Shown in pieces: positions 1 to 13,291 of a stretch of 64,000 nt of DNA; positions within the stretch are counted from its first letter, which is position 1, and each line of letters opens with the position of its first letter. Source of the DNA: Trissonchulus latispiculum (lineage: Eukaryota > Nematoda > Enoplea > Enoplida > Ironidae); contig JASAND010030611.1 of NCBI GenBank assembly GCA_030248195.1, positions 1 to 64,000 on the forward strand, read 5' to 3'. Under the pieces are notes generated by a model, which ran no database searches, was not told where the DNA came from, and saw nothing but the letters and a program-made list of their open reading frames with translations. Both the position numbers and the translations under genes were made by a program.

Positions 1-278
1 TTAGCGGCAAGATGTGTGAAGGACAATTTTGTAATGAAAAGCTTTATATACGTGCTATTTATATGAAGGTCAAATATCGACAAATTATATTCTGACATAC
101 GCCAATATGAGCCTCGTTGTAGGACAGGCTCATATGTTAAGCCGTTGCAACTTGTTTTCCTTAATTTACAACCTCAACGCCACTCATATGCATTTTACAG
201 GCTAGTTTCCGTTTTTGTACAACCTGCCTGAGAGTACTCATATGTATTTTACATGCGACGAAGGAGCATTTTTGGTTC

Positions 279-282
<4 letters not shown>

Positions 283-360
<78 letters not shown>
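283..360. repeat. (TA)n microsatellite
   Basis: An uninterrupted AT dinucleotide run of about 78 bases. The Tyr-Ile repeat reading across it is an artefact of the dinucleotide. Confidence 0.95.
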
Positions 361-364
<4 letters not shown>

Positions 365-554
365 GCTCTCAATGTTTCTGATAGCACATCGAAGATAGCG
401 TATTTATGTCTGTGAAAACCGTGACTTACGTAAGTGCTTGATAAAACTGTTGTTTTGCATTCTGAAGTAATTCTGCCATTCTGAAGCTCTCTCATTATTC
501 GGCAAAGCAACACATAACAGGCTTCAAAGTTCGCGCGAATAGGGCGGAAGGAGG

Positions 555-712
555 GAATTCCCTATTCGGCGACAAAGCTGGTTTCTTTCATTTTAGTCGC
601 CGAGTAGATTCCCTATTCGGCGCACATAGCTGGTTTCTTTCATTTTAGTCGCCGAGTAGATTCCCTATTCGGCGCACAAAGCTGGTTTCTGTCATTTTAG
701 TCGCTGAGAAAC
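555..712. repeat. Tandem repeat, ~52 bp x 3
   Basis: Three consecutive near-identical units, each opening with ATTCCCTATTCGGCG and closing with TTTTAGTCGC(C/T)GAG, start at about 557, 608 and 660. The units differ by a few substitutions only. No function is apparent. Confidence 0.85.
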
Positions 713-1339
713 GGCATTTTTCCGCTTCAGCAGAATCTCAGTTGTAACCATGCACCGTGTATTTAACATTCAAGTCTTTCCCTATTCTACCAAGTTGGTT
801 GCCCGTCGAGGGCATTTTTCCCCCTAGTTTATGGACTTATAAATTCATTTTAAGCTTTTTGCATTTTCACCCCTTAAAATGCTAATTTTTCGGTATATTT
901 ATACCTCTGGCTGGGCCCTCCATTTTTTCCACCCTAGGGAAAAACTCCCACTTTTAAAACCCTGAAAAATGCCAGATGAGAAATGTAGGATGTCGTGTAA
1001 AAGTAGACATTTCGTAATGTCAACTTTTGTCAGCCTAACTCTGAGGGATTTTTGAGAACTGCTTGCGTTCCATTGTGCAAAATACGCAAAACCAACTTTT
1101 CAGTTAAATTTTTCCTTATTTTATATCCCACTTTTTAATTACTTTTTCCTACTTTTATCCAACTTTAATTAAATTCTTCTACTTTTATCCAAACATCCTC
1201 CACCGCCTATTTACCCCCTCCTTCTCGAGTCCACTGTCCCGGCCCCGCCCCCGCCCACCTTAAAAATATAACAAATGCCCTGGGGGGTACTACTGAAGTA
1301 TTAAGTATGAGTATATTATACTGTTGTATTTTGTTGTAG

Positions 1340-3632
1340 GCCGGTCCCTCTGCTGTGGAATCCCAAGTCCCTAAGAAAGATCTACTGTCGCCCCAGAAAG
1401 GTCAACCCCAGGTGAGTGGATCTGGTGACAACGACATTGTCTTATCGTAGGGGTCGCAAATGCCCTCCGGGGTTCAAGTGGTCGAAAATTTTTCAAAAAT
1501 TTTTCGAAAGTGGTCAAATTTGGTATCAAATGAGAGCTCTAAGTGAGCTGAGCAACTTTTGTCATAGAACTGCGTACCCAATGTGGCTGTAGTGTGCAGT
1601 GATGGGGGGTAGGGGACTTAGCCGATTTTGGGTCAAAAATAGAATTTTTCAAAAGTGGTCAAATTTGGTATCAAATGAAAGCCCGAAGCGAACGGAAGAA
1701 GTTTCGCCGTGGAGCCATCCACCAAAAGTTGCTGTGTCGGATTTATGCCTTTACTTTTTCAACCGGAATTTAAAGCATAGACATAGGCCCAACACACATA
1801 TTATCCTCTTTTGTGCGGAGCATTTTTGTTGCTTGTTCAAATATATATTACTGGTAAAATATGATACATCGCAGTCCACCTGCAATGTGGTTTTGTAAGA
1901 CATAAATTATAAATGTAAATGTAATTATATACATATTCGTAGATCACACCTATCACAATATGAGTCTCTCCCATCTAATCCTTGACTTAGAGGTTGATGT
2001 TTATGTTGTTTCTGTGTCCCAATTAAAACTTCATGGCGATTGCTATTTCGTTGTTTTTCCTCCCGATTCTAGAAAACCAAACCGAACACAACGGCACAGC
2101 CTGGCCCGTCCACAGCGGCCAGAGCCCCTCCTGTCCAACAGTCAGCAGCCTCATCCAAACCCGGTGGGGGTAAGCGAAAAATTTCCGAAGGAAGCACAGA
2201 GGGCGCCAGTTTGACCCCTGCTGCTGCGCCCACTACTACGACGCCCGGGCAGGCTAAGAAGTTGAAGCTGGCCGACAGCAACATTCTTAGTCAGGAAGAG
2301 GAAAGACGGAAAGCGGCGGATAAGTGTCAGCTTTTTGTCAAGGTAAAAGGAATTGGCCTAACTGACGAAGTGTAAGGATTGGATTTGTTATGGTAGCGAT
2401 GATATTTTTTCGAATTTTGAGATTTAAGCCGTTTATGTAGCAATTTTTGTTGATGAAGGATGAATGTAATGGTTGCACATACAGGGAGAATAATTTTACC
2501 TGCTACTGCTGTGGCTAAGGTATCTACTTCTTTCGTTTTTAGTAGATGCCTATTAAGTATAAGTGAAGAATCAGATTTTTACTTCTACGCGCCTATTTTT
2601 GTGTTTTAAGGCTCAAAACAGGGCACACCTTATCTTTGGACGAGCTTATTGTCGAGGTTTTCAACCTAAAACATAGAGCGAGTGAGCTGACAGTACAGTT
2701 TATGATGCTATGGTTGTTTTGATGCCATCTATTTTTAGGGCCTGTCCAAGCACAGCAGTTCAGACGATCTGCGAAAACTGTCCCCCGATATTCTGGCCAT
2801 TCGGCGAATCAATTTCGGCCGCTGCGCCGTTCTGACCTTTGCCAACGAAGCCATCTGTGAGAAGAATCATGCCCTGTTCCGGACTAAACTGTCCACCCCA
2901 GCCGGGAAATCCAAGAAGCAGATTTTGGTTGATTTTGTGGGCGAGAAGGCCCAGTACGGTCGAAAGGACCCCCAGTCGGGGCAGGTGTCCAGAAAGCTCA
3001 GCACCATCAACCCGCTAGAGCTGTACCTCCATGGTCTCCCGCTTTCTGTTTCAGTGACAGACGTGAAAACCCTATTTCCCACCGCTATTTCCGTGTTTGT
3101 TCCGCAGAGAGTGGTAAGTAAAAAGATATACGTAGTATGGAATGTTTTTTGAGATTTGCCTGATTTTTGGGAGGTGGCAGAGTATTTTTACAGGGGGAGG
3201 GGGGGGAAAGTGGGGGAGTGTTCGAACTTTCGCTGGAGAGTTTTGCCTAAAACTGTCTATTCTCATCTGAAATCTAGGCATTTTTGAGAATATTTAGCGT
3301 TTCTCCTACCTAAATACTCCAAAAATTCCAATTACAGTCCAGGCATATGTATTGGCGCATTCTTGCAAATTCGTCTTTCCCCCTCGGGCAGGTGTTCCCC
3401 CGGAAAATCCGGGAAAATTCCTAAAATTAGTTTCCCTTTCCTTGTCCAGGCTGATGCTTAATTTTTATTTTCAAACAAATATCAGTTGACAACGGTTTTT
3501 TCCGAAAACAATTGAAATGAACTGCATTAAATGTATCCGAGTGTCTTCCTATGTTTTTGAGTGTCGAATATGATGATAATTTTACCTGGTGATGATGGCA
3601 GATTATTTGAAAAGGATGGGCTCGAGTTGTCG

Positions 3633-3674
<42 letters not shown>

Positions 3675-6267
3675 TTACTGTTCTTTTGATCTTTGCCGCC
3701 ATCCCTTTTCAAATTGCCAGTGATTTCTGTCTGGAACGGATATCTGATTCGACACTCACTGTTTTTTATTGATTTATTTTTGTGACATATTATTTCTTCA
3801 AACTATTCTCTGTTGAGCTTTTTCTTTATTTATCTTAGATTACCAATATTGGCTCAAAGTTTGCCTTTGTAGCCTTTGACAGTGAGTCGGAGTGTCGTAA
3901 ATGCTATGAAAAGTTTCCCAATGGTGTAACGCTGCACGGAGTCCCTGTAACGGTTCAATATTCCCGTAGTGTCAAAAAGGATCGTCAACAGCAACAACAG
4001 CAACAACAACAACAACAAGCGTATGTTTCTTTGAGTGTTTTAAGGTTTTGTTGTTGATTGGTTGATGTCAGATGTCAACTAACATCAAAAAATGGTCTGA
4101 GGTCCTTTTCAGGGTAGAGCAGGGTAGAGCTAAGTTTGACTCTTCTGATTGCTCTCAAAGCTTGACTGTTCCCTTTTTAAGTTTTTCATGAAATGGACCG
4201 AGCTGAAAATGTTAGCTCGTTTCGTTTTACTCGTGCTTTACTTCTCCGGAAAAGGCCCTTTCGGAGTTTAGAAAACTTCCACTCAAGACCACAGGTAGAC
4301 AGAGGGGGGGAGGAGATACTAAATTTCCCCTCGGCGAAGTTGCCCACAAGGGGCCCCCTGGATTTATTCTAGGGATTTTTTCTTGGGGGGTGCTTCTTGG
4401 GAGGGGAGGGCCCCAAAAATCCGAGGAGCAAGGAATTTTCAGGGGGTCGAACATTTTTCGAAACATATGCTAAAAATAGCGCTATTTTTCTAGCATGCAC
4501 TGTAAAAAATCTTTGAAAATTTGGCCTTCTGGGCAAAATTTGGTACCAAAAGAGCCACCCACTTTTTTGGGGGAAGGGTGTTTATGGGGAGGACAACACC
4601 CACCCCCACCCCTTCCCTCCCCAGCTAGAATAAGCCCAGGTCCACCCTAATTTGTGCCCGAAGCGGTAAGCAAATTGACTACTAGTGGTAAGAGAATCGC
4701 CAATTGTTTTTCCTAAAAATTGGCTTGTTTTTCGTTAACAGCGGCAAAAACACGATCAAAATCAAGATAAAAATCTTGGGAAAAATTGCTTTTACAGTGG
4801 GTACCCTAATTTCCTTCTATAAGGGTCAGTGAAATTTGACCTCTTGTTCACGTATTCTGGTGACGAAATTTCAGTGTTATTTACGTTTATTTGTCACTTC
4901 TATTTTTAGCTATATTTTGTCTCTAATTTTTGTGAGTTTTTTCTAGGAAAAAGGGTAACAAGAAGGAGTTAGCCCAGAAACAGCAGCGGCCGCAGCAGAA
5001 GCCTGGTCAGGGCAAACCCAAGTCGTCCAATCTGAAACCGATGATGGCCCGAAGACCTGGAGATGAAGATTCTTCTGAAGAAGAAGACGATAGTGATGAT
5101 GAAGTGAAGGCTAATTTTGATTTGATTAAAATTCATTTGGTTGATTGATTGAATTTTTTCTTTTGAGTTTTTTATTCACATAATGAAAATAGTGGGGAAA
5201 ACACCTGCCGTGCAATCACTAAGGCAAAGCTGGAGTCCAAAGCGGGAGTGAGCCAATTGGTGCTAGCCGAGACTGGTAGAGTTGTACTTCTTTTTGGACA
5301 ACCAGACAAGAGCTCCAGACCCAGAGAACAGTTCTGGTTTTTAAGTATAGACCACTCAAAATTCTCCTGTACTATTTAAGCTTTGCCTCCATTACGATAA
5401 ATGCTGTGAATTATTATCATCCGCCTGTGAGCTTGCGTTTACTTCATTTTCTTGTTGGATTATAACTGTTTGACTCACAATTTACACAAGTATTAATTTT
5501 GAAATGATGTTTCGTTTGCTTGCAGGTCCCGCCACAGTTGGTCAGCCGATCCGCCAAGCCCAATGTCACTGGCAATCCGAAAAAGAGCGGAGCAGAAGTT
5601 GTGTCTGCCGCTAAGCCTGGTCAGAAGTCTGCTGCGAAGAGACAACCTCGGCCAGATGCTGATGATGAAGATGATAGTGATGACGATGATGTAAACGGCG
5701 TCTTTTGGATGAATTTCTGGGAGATTTTTGGATTTATTTTTTGTGTTTTTTGTGGGGGAAAGGTCCCCCCATGAAAGTTGATGAATCTGTTTTTGGGATT
5801 CTCAAATTTGCCCTGGAAAATTTTTGGGAAAAAGTTAAAATGTGTCGAAAACTGTTGCCAGTTGCCAACTTTTTTCAAGACTTTCCCGTCCTTGTGCTTT
5901 ACAATTGTTTATTTTTCATTGAGTTTGCAGTAATAGCAATGGCCCAATTTGTCGTGCCTAAATATTTTAAAACAAGCCCCCCCCCTTTCAACACGTACCC
6001 CTGGTTTCGTCTACCCTCCTACAGAATAAATCACGGCCATGTCATTGTAGTTAGACTATACCAAAATGAGTTTCGATAACAAGAGTAAGAGACACTAAGC
6101 GTTTCCTACTGTATTAAGCTTTGCAATATGCTCGAAACTGTAAGGTCATAAATTATGAGTCTTCTATTTATCTGTTTCTTTCCTTCTATTTCTAGGAAGA
6201 ACTGTCCGATGAGATGCTGGATGAAGAATTCAGTGACGAAGAAGAAGATGAAGAAGAAAGTGACTAG
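1340..6267 (+). CDS. Nucleolin-like protein with two RRM domains (5' end missing)
   Basis: Seven exons are supported by matching splice sites and phase: 1340-1411, 2073-2342, 2739-3113, 3839-4020, 4947-5103, 5526-5690 and 6196-6267 (TAG stop). Exon 1 enters in frame, so the start codon is upstream. The N-terminus is a low-complexity Lys/Pro/Ala/Thr tail with basic KRK and KKLK patches. RRM1 spans exons 2-3 (RNP2-like LFVKGL, RNP1-like GRCAVLTFAN). RRM2 spans exons 3-4 (RNP2-like LYLHGL, RNP1-like SKFAFVAFDS). A polyglutamine stretch follows, then basic linkers alternating with three acidic blocks rich in Asp, Glu and Ser, the last forming the C-terminus. Tandem RRMs with acidic tracts are the layout of nucleolin and related nucleolar rRNA-processing factors, so nuclear RNA binding is expected. 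Nucleolin normally has its acidic tracts on the N-terminal side, so orthology is not claimed. The GTGAAG donor at 5104 is the least certain junction. Confidence 0.8.
3635..3671. repeat. (TTA)n microsatellite in an intron
   Basis: A trinucleotide run of about 12 units lies inside the intron between the third and fourth visible exons of the two-RRM gene. Confidence 0.9.
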
Positions 6268-6778
6268 AAAAATTGGATACAATTTGGAATTTTCGCAGTC
6301 GCACTGCTCAAGAATGATAACTGTGTTTAGATTTCTGTAGACTTTGAATGGACCCGTTTTTCCGTGTTTTTTTCTTCAGTTTTTGCTTTCTTTCTGTTGT
6401 TTTCTCTGTTCCAGTGTTTATCAGTTGTTATTAATTGCAAATTATTGTTGTTCCCTGCAATTGTCTTCAGGAGAAATGACTGACAATTGTTTTTCTGTTT
6501 CTGTTGTTGGTGCGCCATTAGCTTATAGTTTAATAGTATTTTAATTTTCATTGTTTTCTACTTTACTGTTCTGTTGTTGGTTGTTTTTGGCTTTATGTGA
6601 AATTTTACATCGTGTCTTCTTGTTTGTTGAATTGTTTGCGAGAACTGCGGGTGTTCTGAAACATTGCCTGATTATAGTCTTTTTGTTCTGAATATAATGT
6701 CGACGACCCCATTAACTGAATTTCGTCATTATCTATTTGCTCTGTGAAACTACTGTTGTTATGAAGATGCTTGTTATC

Positions 6779-6784
6779 AATAAA
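6779..6784 (+). terminator. Poly(A) signal of the two-RRM gene
   Basis: A canonical AATAAA lies about 510 bases after the TAG stop at 6265-6267, at the end of a T-rich 3' untranslated stretch without other features. It is the first AATAAA in this 3' region that I noticed. Confidence 0.55.
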
Positions 6785-7329
6785 ATTGTGAGGAGTTTAG
6801 GTTAGTAGTCGGTTAGGTGATATTTGATGTGATTTTAAGTAGTTTTTCTGAATAAGCCAAAAGCTTGCTATAGGCTATAGGGGCGTTTTCACTTTCACAG
6901 CTATATAGTAAGAAAATAGAGCAGCAACTTAAATTCTCATTCTTTGGAAAAGAAAATTTTGGTAACGCAGCTGTCGTGCCAATAGCTTTTGCTTTTTTCA
7001 CATTTTTTCTATCAAATTACGATATGGTTGTAAGCCTTCACGTCATCAATAACATTGCATGAGTACGTGTATGCAGGTGTGCATACATTAGCTTCAAGTA
7101 ATTTGAAGATGAGAGTTTATTACTGGATGGTAACGTTTGCTGTATCAGCTTCTGCATCGACGCTTTCTTGCGGCTTTGTTCTGTAGCGAAATCCTGTCTA
7201 AAAACAGTAAAGTTTAAACAATTATTGTTGCAAACGCACAATGCAAACAGGTTTTGAAATTCTGAATGGCCTACACTTTGACTGGTTGAAATCAGGATTG
7301 AAAGATGTGAAGAAAAGTGTCCAGATGCC

Positions 7330-7530
7330 TATAAACTACATTTGGTACATTACATTCGGTACACTACAATGTAGCGTTTTTACATTTGCTACATTTTCCT
7401 GTTTCATAAAATAAATGTAGATTTTACAGTGTAATGTAGTTACATTACATTCGGCGTCTTTGAAGTTTCATGTTGGAACAACATTTTCTACATTGTAGTT
7501 AAGAAAGGTACAATGTAGATACATTGTTAC
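7330..7530. repeat. TACATT/AATGTA-rich self-complementary repeat
   Basis: Short words of the form ACATTGTA and TACAATGT recur in both orientations. The same word family returns at 15270-15530, there bounded by TTTATGAAAC-type words. This suggests two ends or two copies of one self-complementary repeat family. Confidence 0.5.
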
Positions 7531-8639
7531 ATTAAGTTCACAAGCTTAGGGTCGATTCACAAAAAGTACTTAAACGGCTTAACTTAAACGAAGTGGTTTT
7601 TGTGAAACCAATTTCTACTTAAACGACTTAAGGTGGTGGTATCCTTTTGTGCAGTGCTTTTTTGGTGTTTTTTTGAAACGCTATAACTTTCGCAATTTTG
7701 GGAGTTGCAAAGAGCTTTATACATCGTTTTAAAGCTTATTATCTGTACATTCACATGAGCTTACAGAACTGGCAAAATTAGCAAAAAAATAGCTGAAATT
7801 TTCGGACATACTGACATCTAACAGGATGAATATAGACCAAAAGTTTTTGAACATCGATTTCTCAAAACTGAAGAATCTGCCAAAAGTTCTTGTTGTGCCA
7901 CAATATGAAGGACATATGGGCCGAGGGACGTTTTTTTTGGATTTGGCTCAGTAGGTCTTAACGGTCGAGAAAATCGGCCAAATGCACAGTAACACGAAAT
8001 TTCGCAACTTCGCATTGAGTTTTCTTGCAACTCAATAAGTTTTAGCCAAAACCAAGAAAAACGTCCCTCCGCAGAAGTGCGAACTTCGATTCTACCGAAA
8101 ATATCCGGAATCCGTCGAGTCGTTTTTGAGAAATCGATGTTCGAAACAAAATAATCGCAGTTTTGCCAAAATGGTTTTTCTGCCAAATCTCTAGCTGAAA
8201 GCAATAAAGTCCGGCTAATAGGCATTCATAAAATGTGCATTTGGACGATGTATCGATTGAGTATAACTAAGCCAATTTTGTCCTTAATATGTGGCAGTAA
8301 TTTTGAAAAAACTGATTTCCTCGAAAATGGCCAGTTTTTGACCCTAAAAACAGTTTTTTGCTTATATTGACTTAACCACTGGAGATAGCTCAAAGGTTGT
8401 AAGAGCAAAAATGTTCATTTTCGAGTCCTCCTTCCAGTCATACCAACCAATCCCGTGTCTTGTCTACCTACTGGGAGCTTAAGGCCAAAAACTAAAACTT
8501 TCTTATCTTTTGACCTAAGAATACTGGACTGGTCCTAAAATGTTAAAGAGCACGGAAATAGGTTATTTCGTAAGTTTTAGCCCTTTGCGTAAAGGATTAA
8601 AGCCGTAGGAGTCAAAAATACCCGAAAGGAAACCAGCAC

Positions 8640-8890
8640 CTTAAACGACTTAACTTAAGTCTTTTAAGTAGACCCCCTTTCACAAAAAACCAGCTACTTA
8701 AACTTTAAGTAAAGTGGCGTTTCACAAATACAGGTCTACTTAAACTTTCGGCGACTTAAACTTTAAGCCGTTTAAGTAGAACTGCTTTCATAAAAACTAC
8801 TTAGTTTAAGTAGTTTAAGTAGACCGCTTAAATGCAGTTCAAAATCAGTCATTTTTAAGCCCCGTAGATTTACGGAGCTTAAACGACTTA
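8640..8890. repeat. ACTTAAACGACTTAA-type repeat cluster
   Basis: Many short direct and inverted copies of (A/G)CTTAAAC and GTTTAAGT. Related clusters lie at 7560-7640 and, more regularly, at 14690-14970. The clusters are flanked by TTTCATAAA or TTTATGAAA words. Confidence 0.6.
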
Positions 8891-9586
8891 AACGGGAGGA
8901 TCTGATCGCGCACGTTGCAGCAGGTAGCTGCATTTAATGTAAGTTTTAAGAACATTAATTCTATTTTAACTTTTTTGTTTCAGAGAGAAGATCAACGGCA
9001 CAGGAGGCGTGTATGGTCCCTCCTGTGTCCAACATCAAATTCTGAAGTGGATATCTTATGGAATGGTTTTATGGAATGGATTTTCAAATGGGACTTGGAT
9101 TTATGGAATGGAATTTCAAATGGAACATCTGTCAGCTAAGTTTTCGAGTTCATTTTCTTTAAGTTTTAAAATAAATTAAGTTCAACAAAATTATAATATA
9201 TAAATTGAATTGAGACATTCAAGTTGTGATGGGCATGGTGAAAAAGGTCCCCTGTGTCTCTGTTACAACTTGAATAGAAACACTTCTTCATCGCTAATTT
9301 GAAGGTTTTTCGATTAGTATTTTTGAGTAAGTGCGAAACCTAAAACTTTATTTCTTAAATATTTCTTTATTTTCCACCAAATCATAAAAGTGCAAAAATT
9401 ATACTTTCAAATATTGAATTACGAAACCATTGCTTGCATTTCAGAGCTTCACAGACCGCATTTTTCAATCTTTCCTATCTTAGAGCTCGGCCTCCCCTAC
9501 CGTTTCCGTTTCTGCAGCCTATTTTTAATCCCTTTTGCTTTCCGAGCAGGCTATCAGCTTTCCGCCATCTTAGCTGCTATTACCAA

Positions 9587-9800
9587 GCGGGGGGCAACAG
9601 CAGTCGGATTAACGACTGCTGCTGCCTTGGGCGTGACTGCGGTGCTTCGGTGCCAATAACCGTATGGTAGTTTCGCTTGGGGATCATGTTTCTGTCCTTG
9701 ATCTTCGTCTCTCCGCCTCTAGACAGCGGTCTGCGGAGAGCACCACTCACGGGCCACGCTGTGTGCCTAGATAGTGGATGAGCCCTGACCAAAAAAAAAA
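9587..9800 (+). ncRNA. Possible structured RNA (retro)copy with A-tail
   Basis: A GC-rich island in AT-rich DNA contains three predicted stem-loops in a row. The first is CAGCAGTCG paired with CGACTGCTG around 9598-9623. The second is GGTGC-TTCG-GTGCC with a UUCG tetraloop near 9640. The third is CTCTCCGC paired with GCGGAGAG at about 9710-9742. The stretch ends in 11 A residues (about 9790-9800), which resembles a retroposed transcript. I compared it from memory with U1-U6, U3, 5S, Y and SRP RNAs and could not assign it. A GGGATCAT word recalls U3 box A, but the rest does not fit. Confidence 0.25.
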
Positions 9801-11716
9801 ACGACTTAAACGAAAAAGTGTCCATTTTAAAAGCTTCATAACTTACGCACTTGTGGGAGTTGTAAAGCCGTTTTTACATCGTTCGAAAGCTCTCAACGAG
9901 TACTTTAATTCTACAATATCGTTGCAAGCGTAACTATTTTATATAATCCGTTAATACTTCAAACATTAAATTTTTTGTCTAATTTTAGCTCAGCTTTTAA
10001 ATGAAAAAGAAGCCTTCTAAATGAACAAAGCAAAGCTTGATTTGCTTAAACATGTTGTCCCAATTGAGAACCGGTTGTTTTTACACAATTAACAAGCTGA
10101 CTTGCATAAGAAGGTTTTGAATCAATGGCAACACTCTAGCGCTTTCTCTTAATCTAGCAAACAACAATTTTACCATGTACTAGCAATTTTTTGGCATTTA
10201 TAAGAAACTATTACATATGGTTGCTTATCGTGGTGATTCCTTTTGGCGACGTCAACTTTGAACCAGTAGTATTCACTTACTTCTGGGAGCGAAGAAGCCA
10301 TCTTGCATCAAATGTGGCTGAACATTTTTTAACTATACAATGAATTTAATATTAATATTAATACTAATTAATTTGGCTGTCTACATTTAAACTAACGATT
10401 TTTAGATGAAGTTAAGTTTATGAGATTTTTTACCAGCTAAAGTAATTTTTTGCCGAGTCATCTTTTTCATCATTCGATACCGCAGTCCAATAGCTGGGGG
10501 TCCTTTTCTTAGTTATTATGAAGTAGCATCTTGTAATGGAGAAATTGGCAAAATGCATGGGTAACCTGGATTTTGTCTACGCCTTTGTAACTTTGACAAG
10601 CTATCGCTTTAGCCAAAAAGCGGCTGCGAGAGCAACCCTAATAGATAATTTTATTTCCGCAAGTCTCGGGTTTTTGCTGCCATAATACGAATAGTTTCTA
10701 TAAAGGCGTGTCTGCTCGCTGATTGGCCCACTTAAGCCTACCAAAGACTTACTTTTGGTAATTTTTTAGTAATTTTATTAGTTGCATCAACCTAATTATA
10801 GTTTAAATACACTGCACAAAGGAAACAGCAATTTAAATGCTGGTCCGTGTCTTTTAAAGCACATTGCTGTTGAAGTTTAGTCAAATTTGCTATATCATTG
10901 TCGAAAATAAAAAATTGGGTTTTGAGAAATTAGCTTTAATTCGACAGAACTTCAGACAAAATTAACAGTTTTCCCAAAATTTTGAGCTTGTTTGCTCTTT
11001 AAACAATTTCATATTTATTTATTTATTTATGTAGTCACTTCCCGCCCGCTAGCTGGTGAGCTGTCGCGAGGCCCCATAAAGGGACACCTGAGGTGGGCAG
11101 CAATGTGGTAGCAAAGCTGCCGACATCAGATGTAGGAAGCTTAAAACACGGAGAGTCACCCTCGACACCTTTGCGTGTAGAAAAGCTGAACAAACCACAA
11201 AATGACAGTACAGGAACCGAAACACCAACACCCGAGATGTCTTTTATAATTTAATACGAAATTTATGGGTTTGCTTTAGTGAGGATGCTGCCCCTCCCCA
11301 TGCGGGTCATGTCGGACACCCCACACTTTCGTATTCAGCCCTAGCTCCTTACTCACCTATAGGTGCCCCGAAACATAGAGCCACTTTTCCTGGTTTATTT
11401 CAAAAAGGAGTAAGTGCCAACCATCCTTCAATTCTGTAACCAAGAGGGCCCCTTTTAGGGGATCTTGTATGTACGTAAGCTTAAAAATGCACTATTTTTT
11501 TAAAAAATTCCCCAGAGACGCCGACCCCCCCCGAAAACGTAGCCAGATTTTTTGATGGAAAACTGTCATTTAAAATTTTTATGACACATGTGGTATCTAC
11601 CTATCTATTTGATATTTGGTCTCTTTTGGTTCCTTCACTCCCCGTATTCAAATGTTTCGCCTAAAGCAAACCCAAATCTTTAAGGAAGACACTCTCTTGG
11701 TGGTACTGACATTAGT

Positions 11717-13291
11717 GGCCGGTGTCGTATAATATTTTTCCCCCCGTGATATTTTTCCCCCCTATAGGGTATAATATTTTTCCCCCCGTGATATTTTCCC
11801 CCCTTTCAGCTATAATATTTTCCCCCCTCTAAATGAAACCCAGCCAAATGATGCAGCAAATTTAACAGGGTCAAAGCAGCAACTCTGTTGAAATGTTGTT
11901 AAGTTGCAAGTAAAATGCTGAAAACAATTTTACAAGTTAATTTTAGTTATTATTTAATTGTTTAATTAATGTTAATTTGCATGTTAAAAAGAAATTATTT
12001 TTGCACTTGTTTTAACACTGTTTAAAAAGTGTAAAAACTGGTAATTTTTGATTAGTTTGTTAATAATTGGTTTTGTTAATAAATTAATTTTGCAACTATT
12101 AATAACTGTAAAAATGGTTTTAAAATTTTTGCTTTTCTTATTATTTGGAAATCTAACTTTTACAGTTTTTACGAGTTGGATCTTTAACAGGCTTTTTACC
12201 GTTTTTACAAAAGTTTTGTAAAATCAGCAACGCTTTTTTAATATTTTAATGCATTTTTACAGCGCTGTTTCTTATTTTTCACACTTGTCACCGTTGAATA
12301 TTCATTAAATTTCCCTCACCGTAAATTATAAACAACTGTTGTTTTTAGTAAGGCTGTATCCTTGAAACTTCTGATTTTTGAAGATGGAATATTTTGATCC
12401 TTCCAGCCAAAAAAATCTTAAAATATATATAGCTTTCTATTTGTTCCGAGCCAAACTGAAATTTTATTTTTAGTTTATGTTTTCTAGGTGTTTTCAAACA
12501 CTCTTAATCACATCACAGGATGATCTTTAAAAATTTAAATTTACTTGTAGAACATTTTTTACTATTAACGATAACTGTATATTTATACAAATTATAAATT
12601 AAAGCAATTCTACTAATATTAATGATAGTAAAAATTTAATCGCCGCTGAAGTAGAATTGTATTACGATCTTTAATTAAACTTCACATTGTAATTTTTGTA
12701 GTATACAGTTAACTTATAATACATATATAGTAATAAGAAACAGCGCTGTAAAAATGCATTAAAATATTAAAAAACCGTTGCTGATTTTACAAAACTTTTG
12801 TAAAAACGGTAAAAAGCCTGTTAAAGATCCAACTCGTAAAAACTGTAAAAGTTAGATTTCCGAATAATAAGAAAAGCAAAAATTTTAAAACCATTTTTAC
12901 AGTTATTAATAGTTGCAAAATTAATTTATTAACAAAACCAATTATTAACAAACTAATCAAAAATTACCAGTTTTTACACTTTTTAAACAGTGTTAAAACA
13001 AGTGCAAAAATAATTTCTTTTTAACATGCAAATTAACATTAATTAAACAATTAAATAATAACTAAAATTAACTTGTAAAATTGTTTTCAGCATTTTACTT
13101 GCAACTTAACAACATTTCAACAGAGTTGCTGCTTTGACCCTGTTAAATTTGCTACATCATTTGGCTGGGTTTCATTTAGAGGGGGGAAAAATATTATAGC
13201 TGAAAGGGGGGAAAAATATCACGGGGGGAAAAATATTATACCCTATAGGGGGGAAAAATATCACGGGGGAAAATATTATACGACACCGGCC
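11717..13291. mobile_element. Long inverted-repeat (fold-back) element
   Basis: Two arms of about 560 bp (11717-12276 and 12732-13291) are near-perfect reverse complements around an AT-rich loop of about 455 bp. The outermost ends are GGCCGGTGTCG and CGACACCGGCC. Next to each end are poly-C/G blocks alternating with ATATTTTT and GTGATATT words. No ORF of note lies inside. No flanking target duplication could be read. Its form fits a non-autonomous fold-back DNA transposon or a very large MITE. Confidence 0.85.

Larger units (their letters stand above)
1..1339. other. AT-rich flank or intron, no gene seen
   Basis: No coding exon can be supported here. The stretch holds a (TA)n tract, a three-copy tandem repeat and low-complexity T-rich sequence. 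It ends in a good intron acceptor (TTGTTGTAG, last base 1339), so its right end is probably intron of the RNA-binding gene that follows. The first exon of that gene is either hidden here or lies outside the window. Confidence 0.5.
6800..11716. other. Repeat-filled intergenic region, no gene supported
   Basis: No credible exon was found. The region carries TACATT/AATGTA-rich blocks (7330-7530), ACTTAAACGACTTAA-type blocks (7560-7640, 8640-8890) and a short GC-rich structured stretch with an A-tail (9587-9800). A diverged copy of part of the 13504-14174 hairpin lies at about 10700-10810. One acceptor-like TTTTGTTTCAG ends at about 8983 but leads into no recognisable protein. Confidence 0.5.

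Noticed and set aside
215..415. ORFs of Tyr-Ile repeats over (TA)n tracts (also near 48220, 56291 and 61178)
   Set aside because: They are direct readings of the dinucleotide repeat and lack any other coding signal.
9656..9792. U3 snoRNA, from GGGATCAT and AGAGCACC words
   Set aside because: The conserved box A context (ACTTTCAGGG) and box B/C arrangement are missing; kept only as an unassigned structured RNA.
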